Positions 1 to 13,500 of a stretch of 64,000 nt of DNA are shown here, in pieces. Source of the DNA: Acanthaster planci (Eukaryota; Echinodermata; Asteroidea; Valvatida; Acanthasteridae); NCBI RefSeq assembly GCF_001949145.1, contig NW_019091482.1:322116-386115 (forward strand), given 5' to 3'. A program made the position numbers and the translations under genes. The notes under the pieces are model-generated. The model made no database searches. It worked only from the letters and a program-made list of their open reading frames with translations, and had not been told where the DNA came from. Every line of letters begins with the position of its first letter. Position 1 is the first letter of the stretch.

Positions 1-1979
1 AAACTGAGTGCCGCATTAAAAGAAAGGCTCGATGCTATAATTTTCTCAGAAGAAAGCGCAAAAGGTGAGCTAAGGAGAGGTAACTGAATTAATTATAGCT
101 CTATAGGCCCGTTACATGGTGCAGAGCGCCCCCACTCTAAGCTTCACTAAGCTGGCGTATGCTCCTTTCATTCGTGCTGTAAAACAGCAAATCATCCGCG
201 ATTTCTTCGCCACGCCAGGGCACTTGTTGACTACACAAAAAATGTTATTTTGAAAATAATTGGTGCTTTAAATGGGCGTTTGCTACCGTGGCGCACAAAT
301 TATAAGTTAACGATAAAGGGCGCAGGATTAAAAGTCTGAGTGTTCCCCCATGCCCCCTGCCGCAATATCCATACGGTGGCGTAACTAGCCCTTACAAAAT
401 AAAGTCCATATAAGCCTACTCCATTTAAAATCTTGTTGCAATAAACAAAAACGCTTTGTGCAATCAAGCCACAGTAGGTTCAGTTAATTGCTTTTCAGCC
501 ACTCTTAGCCCCTTAAAATGGAAAATAATTAATGTACTTCAATTATATTTCAGCCAAAGGGAACACCCTTGCCCACACACCCCTTTCTTTATCAGGATTA
601 TTTTTCATAACTTCTGCAAAGATTGACACAAAAATGAAACGTGTGGGAGACAACCCTGTTTAAGTGCAGTGTCCAATTTTTTTTTAACTCAAATCACTTC
701 ACTCATCAGTTCGGTTCTTTTCAGTGCTAATGAGCCAACAATTTATTTCAGAAATCAGACTACAATACCATAATCATCACATTCAAAAGAAAAATATAAG
801 AGTTAGGATCACAGCAAGTCATGAATAGGGCTAAGAAGGGTCAGGATGAGTCTACAAATAAAAAATAAACTCGAGTCTGGAATCCTGACAAGTTTTTTTG
901 AGCCTGAGAAAAACCCACAAATTCGCTTGGCATGTATTTTATCCATACTTTATGTTGAAAAAAATTGACAATAATCACAAAATTTCTATCTCGACATTAA
1001 ACTTGATTTCGTCTTCGTCTTTCATCTGATTTCGTGACATTATGAGAACCTGAACATCCTTGTCGGTTGACCAATTTGAAGTTTATTTGTGAAGTTGAAC
1101 AAATAATTTTCTACTTAAAATATTGGTTGTATAAATATAAATTGTACTTTCACTAAAATAAACATTCTAGCATATTTGTACGTCTGACAGCCGAATGAAC
1201 ACATGGTTTATAGTTTATACAGTACACTGCTACATGGGAAGTTTGGGGCGACTTAGACTGGTTCCCGTCCAGTACGTAGTCTCCACACGTCTTTCTGCAG
1301 ACGTCCTCCGAACGTAGGAACCGGTAGCGGGTTATGAAACCGGCAGAATTCTGCTGGTTGTATGTAAATAACGAAACGATTTCCGCTCAATGCACATTCA
1401 AGCAGCAGCTGTCAGCATATTTTGGTTTTTCTTCTCAGTTTCTGAAAATAACTTCACCGTAAATTGATCATTTATCTAAAATTTAACACAATAACTACTG
1501 ATATGATTTGAAATAAATTGCCGTAAAATGATTCATCGATCATAGTCACTGGAAAATAAATTACCACACTGTGATCAACAGAGGCTTAGCAAGGATAGGT
1601 ACTTGTGTTTTATTTGCCTCCTTGCAGAAACGTAATTCATTTAAAGGTCTTTGCCATTGCCCTGACAAAAAATCGAATATTCAGTATGCAAATTGACAGG
1701 GCTAATCGCATACGTTAAAGTGCAGCTAGCTACCGGTCCCTAAAAAAGTGATGGAGACCAGTCCAGGAGCGACTTAAGGGACGCCTTCTGTTGTCAACAA
1801 AAAGTGCACTGAAATGGTCAGCAAATAAAAACACACTGTAACCAATATCCAGTGAACCACAATGGGAAATCAAATCTCCACATTTAGTGAGTTACAAAAT
1901 GACCCTTTTCAGCAAATGCTATTAGAACTTCCATGTATTTGTGCGTTCCTTCTATTACGACCTCAGATACATAATCTTC
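1..1979. other. Unassigned AT-rich sequence
   Basis: I see no recognisable exon, RNA gene or mobile-element protein here. Open frames are short and not family-like. It lies downstream of the CAP gene. Confidence 0.5.
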
Positions 1980-2556
1980 ATGGGGGGATTTTGAGACGCA
2001 TGGTGGCGGCAGACAAACTTGTTGGTTTTCCCGCAGTTGTGGGTGCAGACCACTAATACAAGTGAGAATTTTTGACCAGCTCATTACCATTAAAAGTGCC
2101 CCCTTCCACAGTATCTTTTGAAAAAGGAGATTGTTTGGCCCCCAAAATGGTGAGATTGTGTAAATCGTTGTCAGGATCAACTCCCTGGGTCTTTTAGCTT
2201 TCATATGAGGACAGAAGGGCTGAAAACTACGGTTGAAAAATGGTCCTGAGTGGCCCTGAAAGTTGAGGGTTGCCACTTGAAAAATGGCTGCAATCAGACT
2301 TCGGNNNNNNNNNNNNNNNNNNNNNNNNNNNNNNNNNNNNNNNNNNNNNNNNNNNNNNNNNNNNNNNNNNNNNNNNNNNNNNNNNNNNNNNNNNNNNNNN
2401 NNNNNNNNNNNNNNNNNNNNNNNNNNNNNNNNNNNNNNNNNNNNNNNNNNNNNNNNNNNCCCTTGTGCACGTGCTCAGAACTATTGCGCATGCCCACATC
2501 AACCAAAAAGGACCATTGTGTCTGCCGCCACCAAGCGTCTCAAAGTCTCCCATTAT
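1980..2556. mobile_element. Terminal-inverted-repeat element with assembly gap
   Basis: The left end (GATTTTGAGACGCATGGTGG at about 1989) and the right end, read on the minus strand (GACTTTGAGACGCTTGGTGG), are inverted copies that continue into GCGGCAGACA on both sides. The middle contains the N gap, probably because the palindrome resisted assembly. The inner part 2085-2304 is related to 33404-33640. No transposase is seen. Confidence 0.6.
2305..2459. other. Assembly gap (155 N)
   Basis: A run of N inside the inverted-repeat element. Translations through it are meaningless. Confidence 0.99.
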
Positions 2557-2559
2557 TAA

Positions 2560-3060
2560 ACTAGCAAGCAACGAAAAAAAAACCCGTACGGTTATTAGTA
2601 TTACATTAATTACGTAACCTGACCGTTCGACTGAGGAACTCACGATAAAATGAGAGCATAAACATAAGACACCACGGGAACAAACTTTTTCAATCAACAA
2701 ACATCAAAAGTCATCCTTAACCAAGACAGACACAATAATGCAACGTGAATAAGAATGGTCCTTAATATTTACAATGAAGCACATGTCTTACAAACAACCG
2801 TTCGAGGACTCGAACACTGAACTTGCTGTGCAGAAGCCGGTGGTGATGTTGAAACGATGCGCTAGGGCGCCCTCTTCATACCTTGATTATAAAGTAAACC
2901 TTTATCACGGGGCCGGCCCTGCGACAAAAAAAGGAAGAAAGAAAAGGAAATAACATGCCGGTTTTCCTTGTGGATTAAAAAAATAATTAAGAGCCAGGAC
3001 AAACCAAGTTATCCAATTTTGACGTGGTGAGCCAACTTTTTTTTTTTTAGTCCAAAAAAA
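2560..3060. other. 3' flank of the CAP gene with a tRNA-SINE-like patch
   Basis: On the minus strand, TAGCGCATCG (2858-2867) and GTTCGAGTCC (about 2793-2802) are spaced like degenerate A and B boxes of a tRNA-derived SINE, next to GGGCGCCC. T-stem pairing is not convincing, so this is not a tRNA gene. The remaining sequence shows nothing recognisable. Confidence 0.3.
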
Positions 3061-3080
3061 GGAAGCCTTTCACGGCTTCT
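3061..3080 (-). other. Hairpin in the CAP gene 3' UTR
   Basis: Six-base stem (GAAGCC / GGCTTC) with a six-base loop, 25 bp after the stop codon, followed on the minus strand by a T run and an A run (3039-3060). AATATA upstream at about 3096-3101 could act as a weak polyadenylation signal. It resembles a simple 3' UTR stem-loop; the histone stem-loop consensus is not matched. Confidence 0.35.
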
Positions 3081-3104
3081 CTTTGGGTCCCATTTTATAT
3101 TACA

Positions 3105-3241
3105 TTACTCACTGCAGCCGTAGTCACAGTTTGCTGGGCAGAATTCCAGTTGAAAAGTCTGATCTGTCTCGCAGGACTCGGGGTTATTTATGTCAGCACA
3201 GTAATCGTAGTTGACATAATATTGTGGATTCTCACACAAAT
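3105..3241 (-). CDS. CAP gene coding exon 8 (ShKT-like module, stop)
   Basis: The acceptor is AAATTTAG. It encodes residues 280-324 with six cysteines (282, 294, 303, 314, 318, 322) and the ending FCPANCDYGC, resembling the ShKT fold (C-P-x-x-C at the end). Stop TAA at 3105-3107. ShKT modules in animals often sit at the C-terminus of secreted enzymes and CRISP proteins and can block potassium channels; no such activity can be claimed here. Confidence 0.85.
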
Positions 3242-4486
3242 CTAAATTTGAAAGCAGGTTTTTAATGAAAAAAGATTAATAGGTGAGAGAAAACAAGGTG
3301 GGAGAACGAAAAGCCTGCTAGAAAGTGCTTACTGTCCCTCGTTTATCTGGTCTTTTAACTCGCTAATTCTCTAATGGTCAGTTTAAAAGAAAAGGATATT
3401 CCACCCTACGCACAGATGCAGGCCTTAAGAGTCAGAAATTTGAACTTGAAAGCTTGTAAAAGAAGTGGGAGCTTGTGTCCAGTGACTGAACTGGGAAAGG
3501 GAGGCCTTAAGGGTGCTGTATTTTGTAGCGGATTGTTGGCACCAACTTTTGAAATGGCGATGGGCTTCAGGAATACTTTTCAGGGCCAACATCTCAGGGG
3601 GAATTTCGCCCAAAAGTCAAGGATTACCTCCCGAAAATTGGACAGAAAATGAAAGGCTGTAAAAGAAGGTTCCATTCGCCGTGCGTCTGAAATATTTTAG
3701 AGGTAGTTCAGCATTTTCCCCTGTATTTTTAGTATCGAAATGAAGGCCTTTCTAATTGTTGCCTACGGCTCTCTGCGACCTTTAGATCAGCCTTCCAATA
3801 AGGCCCAGCCTACCTTGGCAATCGATTCCAAGTCCGTACGTGCAGTCGCACATGCAGGTGTGCGCATCAAGCACGCCCTCACCGACGCCAGGGTGATGAC
3901 ACGTTTTTTGACAACCTAATGAGACAAGCGTTTCAGATAATTTTGGAAAAGATCGATCAAGGGCCACTAGTTAACCAGTGGTTGGTTCGCGACATACCTA
4001 ATGCATGTGCAGTGAAGTTGAAGTGCGAAACTTTAATCAACCGTTGTCAGGTCACTGGGCCGAAGGGGAGCAAAGGTGGCCGCAGGAAGGGCAAAATAGT
4101 AAAATAAAAGTGAAAAATGATTTTGGAGACTTAAACCACAACCGCTACGGCAGACTTCCCACTGTAACAGCACGGTCAGGGAGTCCATTTTGGCTTGCTT
4201 TGCCAGGTTAACTATGCTATTGTCCCATAAGGAAAAAAAATTCATTATTTTCGATTGTATGGCAGCGATGAAGCCATTTATGCTCTGGATACGTAAAGAG
4301 TACTTTAAAATTTGGTTATTCAAAACCCAGTGGATTAGTAAAAAAATCTTAGCACAAAATTTAGACTCACTGCATTCTCCGGATGAGCTGCCGTGGCAAG
4401 ATGAAACTAAAATGGAAAGAAAAAGACAGAATTGCTGTAGGGCGAACTGAAAATTAACCCTAAAAGATCCAGGTTATTTTGGACCC

Positions 4487-4564
<78 letters not shown>

Positions 4565-7500
4565 CTTGTAAATATGCTTGTAAAGATATAGTTATCAGTA
4601 AAAATGTAGATCGTCACACCTGACATTATAGTCTTTTCAGTGCAGAAAGGCAAAGGCGGCTGCAGAAAAGTGTAATTTTTCGGCTGATCCATCTCGGAAA
4701 AATAGGCGCCGACCCAGCACAGTATACTTACACAGCGTTGGTGCCAAAATGATTAGAGATAAACACTCACAAGGGTTTGACTGGAGGAAAGAAATGCCTG
4801 GCAGCGATATTGGACAAATGTCGAGAGGCGGATTCTGCCCCCAGCTCTTGTTGGGGTAGAACCCTGTGTAAAAGATTTCTGATTTCAAATCCAAATTTAA
4901 GTTTGCTGGCTAATCTGCCTTTACTTTCAATCTTTGTGTTTAAGGTCCTCGTTGGTCTTATGCTTAAAACACAGATTAGATTTACAAAATGAGCAGGTCG
5001 TGTGTATACAAACTGACCACAGAGGGCGTCTTCGCAGAATCCAGTCGGCGATTGGCATTTGCTGCACGGCGGGCCGACGATATACAGATCGAAAAAAATG
5101 CTAAATCTGTGAAGTAAAACAAAGAATACATATCAGGTGCACACCTTGACAAACAGTGTATGGGTGGGGGCGTCTCTCATAATTGATCTACGGGCAGAGG
5201 AGTCCGACTGAAAATGCGGCTGTGATGCAAATGCGCATAAAACTGTGCTTATGTAGGGGATTATTGTATGAGCCCAGAACTGGACCAAGAGAGGGTATAA
5301 TTTTCTTAGCGACGGAGGCTCCTTTCCGGTCGCATATATCGCTACCATCGAAATGAACACTCCCGACCAACATGGCTCGTTTCAACCGATGAGGGGTGCT
5401 TCTGCTCGGTGAGGATTGAGCAGCTTCCCATTGACACTCACTTCTCATCGTACATACAGACTAGGAGTTTCACACTCTCGCCATCTAATTCACAGTATGG
5501 GTTGAGGCTACATCCAACTCGACTAGCATTGGCCAATATCATCTGCAGAAAAGTATTAAAACAAGACCATCAGTATTGATCAATAGCTCTTTTATGATTA
5601 GAAAATGCCCTTGTACAAATTTGAACGAATTTTCTTGTGTCATTGAAGGAGATTCTTCTACTCATTAAGACTACTTGTCTGTTGAGGGCGCTATTTTGCG
5701 TGAATAAGCGCAGTGATTTGTTGGGGTTTGTCATGTTTTTTGGTTAACCTGGCCCCAAGGGCGGATTCAAAAACAAATTTTCGGGGGGGAAGAAAACTTT
5801 TTTTTGGGGGGGGCAAAAATTTGGAATTTTTTACGTATTATTTTATGGCCCTAAAGTAAGGGAAAGTAAGGGAAATGGAATGGACCAACAGATAGCCTTT
5901 CATCCCCCCTTTGGTTCTTATTTGGGGCCATAGCCCCAGTCCCCACGTCCCCAATCCGCCTTTGACCTGGTCACGCTAAGAACGGATACTGGTAATTAAA
6001 TCTGATGCATCCACAGAGGCATACCCGTACTCCAAACGTTTAAAAGAGTCTCTCCTTCCCCGCTGGATTGAAAGAGTATACCGAGACGACCATAACTTAA
6101 CGTGGTTGATTACCTGAACAGAATCTCGAATGCCCACTTAATACTATAACATGGATCTTAATAAACCAAGAGTGCGAACAATACTCCCTTTGTTTTTGTT
6201 GCTTGATGTTGTTGTTATTTTATTTGTTTTTATTTTTATTTTTTTGCACCACGGGTGATGAAGGGTATATACTCACCTGCTTGAAGGCAGTGCAGGCGTA
6301 GTCAGGTTCGCACGTGTGGTATTCGTAGTCAAAGTGGCCCTCTCCGGCGCTCCACTCCTCGATCATCTGAAGAATGTTCCGATGCTGGCTGACGGCCACA
6401 TTCTTGCCGTGTGCCCTGTCCTCGAGGTCGTCGAAAAATGCGACCGAGGGGTGGCCTCCAACTGCCCAACTCATCCCAGAGATATCCTCCACTCTATCGC
6501 ACGTTGCCTGGGTGACGGCCTCATCTGCCAGCTCCGCATCCCAACTCTGGTTGGCAGAAGTATGAAGCAAAATTCGAGTAATGTTGCTCTCGTTTTGATT
6601 TGATGCCACTCCAGCTATCATTCTGTTGCAACGGTCTAAATCATATGGGTATGCACGTGCAATACACAGGATCTTGAAGACATTTTCATGATAAATACCA
6701 ATAAATATACCAGCTAATTTCAGCTGTCTTTGTAACAGAAAATGCACCCAAATTTTCTCTGAAGAGTTGGTAACAAGTGCAGTGTCCCCTTCGGCTGAGT
6801 GGAGGGGACCCGTCCACCCATATGGCCATGTATCCCAATTTCTTTACGCAAGGCATAAGGCATTTGTGCCGTAATGTTCGTGTGGACCAGCCTGAGACAT
6901 TTTGGCGCCAATCGCAATTAAATACTTTGGGCAGCACGATGATATCTAATCACGATGATATCTAATCACTGACGATGTGTTTTTTTCCCGATGCATTCGT
7001 TCGGAGATTAGATGACCTAATTCAGTGAAGCTTGAAATTTCAAATGTCGCGTCGATTACAACAGCACTTGGTAATGATGTGAAGTCACGCGCACGCAGTT
7101 GAAAAAAAAACACATGTGATACGACCGACATAATTTTGTCGCAATATTATTGACGGAGTACAAATAAAATCAATGTTATTACATATAAATTGAGTGATCT
7201 GTTCTGTTAAGTGGTTAGTAATAAAGATTCCGAGATCCGTGTGTTCAAACTGAGTTATAGTCGAATCAATTCTCTCTATGTAACGGACTAAGTTCCTCCA
7301 CTAGTCAGTGCTAAATATCTTTAAAATCATAATTTTTTCTTTCCCAAATTCGATTTGCTTATTCCGTGAAAACGAAGAGTAAGTTGACGACAGCCCTGCT
7401 TAATGGTCTTGTCAGTCCGAAGTGTAGGCTATGCGAAAACTGAAAATGTCTTCCAACGGTTGGCAGTGATGAACACACATACCATTTTCAGCAGGAAGAT

Positions 7501-10500
7501 GACTCGATTGCCCGCTATCCCAAGTTGGCCTAAGCCATTCCCAAATGGGAAATGTCTTACTGATGAAACCTATCAGGTAAATTGCCAAAGAACACGGGCA
7601 TAACTAAACAACAAGGGTGTTTAAAAAAAGCAGCAGCACAGGCGCATCCGAACAAAAATCTGCGCGTCGAGGAAGTAAACACTCAGTGGCGATTGAGCGC
7701 GGTAACGCACCGGCTCGCTGTCTTCAATCCCCCGGTCAATCAGGCTTAGCGCCAGGTGGGTGGTGTTGCCGCGTCTCGCGTTGATGAGGTTTTAATCATT
7801 TTTTTCCTGCGCAGCGGTACATACTGTCTGCTCTGAGATCAAATTTAGAATATAGTGCTAAGCTGATTTCCCACAAATCAGAGTGAAATTGCGCTGCAGG
7901 CTCTCTCTCGGCCAAGAATAAAATCATCAAAAGTTCCTCTTTCATGCACAACAAAGCTTGGTCTTAATATCATTTTGATGGTTGAATCGGTGAGGACTAC
8001 GGAGGCCTCTACGGGTTAAAGCGACACTTATAAAATCAATTGTAGTCAAACATATACTGAGATATCCATTTTGATACTCTCTTGTTCCCAAACAGTAAAA
8101 CTGTAGGGACTGGGTGATATCTGGTTAAAAGGTTTTAAAACCTTAAGGTTTAGATAAAAGTACATCTTTGATAGAAATAACTCTTGAGGAAATGCAAAAG
8201 TGAAATCTGGATCTATTTGAGTATGGGTGCGTTTTAAATGTTTTGAAAGACGAGGTATTCGCCTTCAAAGTACAGGGCTTTTGTTGTTTTTCCTCCTGAT
8301 TCGCTGAAAGGCCGGTTCATAATTGGCGCAACGCAAACACGAAATTGTGACGTGAGATTATTCCCTTTGGGAATTTGTAAAAGTCTAACACATTTCACCT
8401 CGGGCGAAATTTGGCTGCAAATTGTTCGTGACGTCAAATCCGCATCGTGTTTGCATTCGCCTGAAATATAAACCAGGGACACGAACAGTTTTGAATGCAC
8501 TCGACACAGTAAACGCAAGCAGCAAAAGTAAAACTATAGTTAAAACTTTTTCACCAACAAGTGAATGAAGACTTCATGTAACTTCAGTTTTCTTTCATGT
8601 TGCAAGTTTCATTCAGTTCGTTCGGTTCACATGAAAACACGCGTGGACCACTTGATCGGGAAGAGTTACATGAGACGCTTGGAGAGCTCGGGGAGTCAAG
8701 TTAACAAAGCGCATAACCACATAAAATGAATGCAGGTTCTCTAGGGCACACGGGCCTTAAAAAAGGAAAAATGGGTTCTTTGGAAATTGCACCAAAAGAA
8801 GACACGCGAAGCGAAATGTACTACAACAACACACACGTAGAGTTGTTTGTTTGCTAGGTAATGGTGTGATCAAAAACGATCCCCGTATGTAAACACTGGG
8901 CTTAACACGGATATCTACGCTGGGGATTGGACAACAATCCAAAATTTGATACTGGACATACAACACGAGGCAAGAATCGCTTCCCCTGTACATAATACCC
9001 TCGTAAATAATAGGTATGGCGCTATACACGCTAGTAAGCCCTGGGATTTTCCGCTTGACGAAGGATGATCTTGCATGCCCCTCGAATTTCTTCAACCTTC
9101 CTCGCCAACATATACGGTGTTGTTGCGCGCATCAATGGATAATAAGGATAATCCTCCGTGACACATATTGATATATCAAGTGATATGGAGGGGCTGTAGA
9201 CTGGAGGATGTAATCCGATCTCTTCCCTTTAAGAGAGTATTTTCACACGACTTCATCCTTACGCCCACGGTGTTGTCGAGATGCAGTCCGCAACATCGGA
9301 GCTCTGCAAGCCCGCTCAAGACACGTCCGGGGCTCCGGTTTCCAATTCCCTTTTACTGGAGTTGCAGAGCCCCGAACTGTGAAGGCAAAGTTACAGCGGC
9401 AATTGGCGAAATGGTGAGCTCTGAGATGCTATAGCTGCGGCAGGGCTTATCGTGAAAAAGATTTCAGAATCTTTTCATTGTGTTTTTGTTGATGCCACGT
9501 GAATAACCGACATTGTTGAATTGAACACAAGGCGTGCGTGTGCCTCAGTTCAAGCTGCGTACCGTGCTGATCACAAGCAACGAATTTGCAACCGAATGTG
9601 CACAAAATCGTGCTGCCATCTTAAATTGGCAGGCGCACTCAAGTCAGTGCACGAAACCGATGCAGCGCGAAACCTGTTGTCATTTGTTCGATAACTGTTG
9701 GAGCTTCAACCACAGAAATGACAGAGAGATAATTTGAGCACGGATTTTTTTAAATCCATCTTGTACATTTCACAGGCCAAAAGAAAAAATGTGTGATAAA
9801 CAGTGACTACTCTGAACACATCGCGTTCAGAGTATAATCACTGTATGTATCAAAACATTAGCATAGAAATTAAAGATGTGCGGGACTCCCATGTTTAAAA
9901 ATAAATACACAGACTGATGATTAGCCACGAGACAAAAACAGGAAGGCAAAATCGAGAGCTATAAGAAGGTTCATAATGCACAGTGACCAGTAGACGAACC
10001 GTGCTGAGTGCCTGACAGCTAATCAATCCTTCGTTCATTCAACCCACTTGCCATAACAATTTCCTCTATTTATCCCCGTCGTCCTCGGAGCCGTTTCCCC
10101 CAATAGAACGGCTTACATCTAAAAATCCGCTTCGCTGCAACGTCCAATCCGTCGTCTAACCTTTTTCTCACCGCGATCCCGTAAGCTGGCAATGACGCCA
10201 AAAGATCAGACTTCAATCTGGTGTCGACAGCGTGTACTTATCCGGTTTGAAGCAAATTGACTCGAATACGAATGCCATTGATGAATCCATACATCATTTA
10301 CGTTTGTAGGCAATCCAATATTTATCCCAAACTACAAGCTGTGCAGTTCATCTGTTTCCCCCACACATTCGAGTCTCTGAACTAATGTGAAGGAGAGTGC
10401 TTTGGGTGAAATGGGCGGAAAACATCAAACGTTGGGATACATTGAACATGCACGTTAATAATTACTCGCGTCTCACAAGCTGAAAGTGGGTATGACAAGC

Positions 10501-13500
10501 CAAATTGTTCACCGGAAGCACGGTGCTCTGACAAATTTGCGCCCAAGCTATACACCTTTAATCTAAGTAAGCAACTAATGTCTTTCCATGGCAGGATCAC
10601 AATAATGACGTCCTGCTTGTATATCCCAGAACTGTCAATTTCATTTTTTAAAATAAAAACAAATTCAACCAAAATTGTGATTTTTTAAAATCAAATTCTT
10701 GCAAATAAAACAAAAAGGAGCAAAAGTGATTCAGCATTTTGTGTCTAAAATATCTATTGTGATCAACTGATCGTTCTGCAGTCAGGCGTGAAGGAAACTG
10801 ATTAAAAATGCTCAGAGTTTTGGCTGAAGGTTGGTAGTAATTTTAAAGTGTAGCAGCAATGACTTTTTCGAAGACGCAATTTTTCGGCAATTTTAGACTC
10901 TTCTTCCATACATGAAAGTTATTTTACATCCATTTTCAGTGAAATGCATTGAAAAGCGCAATTTCAAAAAACAAAGCAAAACAAAGCAACATAAACCTGC
11001 ACATGCTTTTGTGGACAGCTGAGGGCGCTGTTGCTGTGATGTCATCCAGGGGAGACAATGTTTCATTGCAAAGGTTTTTCTGCTCAGTTTGTGAACCCAA
11101 AATTAACTCAATGAAAACATTTCTGAGAAAGGGTTCCATGCTTGCTCATTGCTATGTGCCTACACAACAATGAATCACCAAAGAAGAGAAACTTGAGGCC
11201 AGCAAATATAAGAAAAAAATTATATGTAATTTTTGTGTACAAACCGATGCAACATTGAGATTCGCTTCTTGGGATGACATCACAGTTTTGCTCATGAGTG
11301 TGCAAACTTTCATTAGCAAAACAAACACAAAGGCAGCAGAATACCTTTAAAATAGTGGCACAAAATTAAAAATGAGGTTTACTGAGATCTGAAGGTGCAT
11401 TTTGGAGGTTTTGTATGAACAAATTGTACTGCAGCTACCCTTTAACATTGTTCAGACGGACACCTCTTGGGGCACACAGTATAACAACTATTGGCCATAA
11501 GTCGGCCATGCTGAATTGAAAGCGAGGCTAAATTTTCTGAGAATAAAAGTGTAAGCTCTGAGATGAAACTTCATTATAAATTAATGTCATTCACCCTGAT
11601 GGAGAATTTAAAATTTATGATCACTCCTATATTCAAATGTTTTAAACAACATTTTAAGAAAAAAATAAAAGTGAGGCATGGAATCCTAAAAAGTCGGACA
11701 CCTCCGTAAATTCCACTGAATAAAATAGATTCTTTGAATTAACAATCAAATATGGCTTCCCTGTGATCAAGCTCATGTCTTAAAACATGCTCAAATCAAG
11801 TTTGTTTACCCGATTTCACTGTACACTGTGTGTATGGCGCACTACACTCATACTAACTTGCCCAACTGATAACCAAGAGATTACCCACTGAAACCAAAAC
11901 TGATAGCATTCTGAATAATTTCGAGCGACACGGAGATGATTTGGAGGATTTAGTGGACAACACCGGAATTTAATATTTCTGTCCCTGTCGCTTGAGAAGC
12001 ATGCACTGACCAAATATCCTTTCGACCAATCATCTTTGTGCATTTTTTAATGGGTTAGCGCAGTGCTTCCATCAACATTTATTGCTCCAAAGTGCAAAGG
12101 CTTCGAAACCTGCGAGCGGAACTGAATCCAAATTAGAAGTCCCGAGTTTTCCCGCAAAGAGAATTCAGATTGCAAAACATTATCGTTGAATAGCTTGTTT
12201 ATTTGTTGTTACTAGGTCTTTTACCTTTTGGAGTGCATGGGGTTCGAGGAAACATTGCTGGAAACCATTCGGAAACCAAATTGAAAAGAGTGAGCATACG
12301 GTGTTTGTGTCATTGTTGCCCAAGCGAGCCGTACGTGAGCTGAAAATGACAGGGGCCTTCCTAGGCCTTGCTGGCTCCCGACCGTCATCACATCTTCCGA
12401 CACATGATTTAGCATTATGCACGGCACGACTTATTCTGGCGTCTAAGTAAACGGTGTGAGTTACTGTCATTATGGGGAGGAGAAACCCAATGCCAACTTG
12501 ACCACTGGCGAAAATTACGAGTGGCAGAAGGAATTCACACTATCATAGGTATCATTTGGCAGCCTAAAGCGTGCTAACTGCAATGTGCTGGATAAAAACA
12601 AACGTGACTTTCTCGCCACATTTTAACCCGATGACCCTACTTGCCTCCGGTATATATTTTCAACACTCGAAAGCATTTCACAAACGCATCGAGCGCTGCT
12701 GTGTTCACGTTGATAAAATGTACCCCTGGACAGGATTGAAATGGTATCAAGGGTGTCCCCAAGGGACGGGGTGGGGATATAAATACCCCCTACATTGTTG
12801 GACTGGAGGGAAGGCTATTGAATCATCTGCCACTTTTTCGTGGTGAGAAAAAGGAAATTGAATTTTGAGGAATTTATCGGACTTCCCAACAACCGAAATG
12901 TATTAATTAGTACTGAAAAAGGGGAAAAAATACGCTGTCTTGAAATCGGGTTCATGGGGGTGTAAGTATAAATATTAAAGATGGTCTGTATCATGAACAG
13001 CGCCCCCACTGTCATATTGTGTCAGCACCCCCCCCCTTCAAACTTCCACGGCTTCGCGTCAACACCCCTTCACCACTGAAATGAATGAATGAACCATTCC
13101 ACACTATTTCCCAAGGAGACAACACCAGGTCAAGCTGTGAATCAACATTAACACTTATAGATGCGTGGCAATAAAATGTTTTATCCATTTAAGCGAGCGT
13201 TATGTGCCAAGTGTCTGTTTTTAGGTTGGGTTTCACCGAACAATGGAGTGCCCCAGGCTATTTTACGTACTTCCCAGGTCTAGGTACGTATCTGCATCGA
13301 CAGCTTTTCTTGCAAACAAAAGTGGGCAGACCCGCAGAACAAAACTGGAATGAGAGTATGCTTTTGAAAAAGAAAAAAACAGCAAAATACTACATGTACT
13401 AGAATGTAATTGAAAAATGAAAACCTGGATCAGCAAACACGTTGTCTCAGCTTACACGCGCATGATCAACAACTTTTATCTATGCATCATACGTTCTTTC

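Noticed and set aside
4474-4692. Open frame with poly-Val and poly-Leu
   Set aside because: It is created by the CAA microsatellite; no family and no codon-use signal.
8234-8518. 94-codon minus-strand open frame
   Set aside because: Composition is plausible, but no splice context, no family motif and no paralog in the window.
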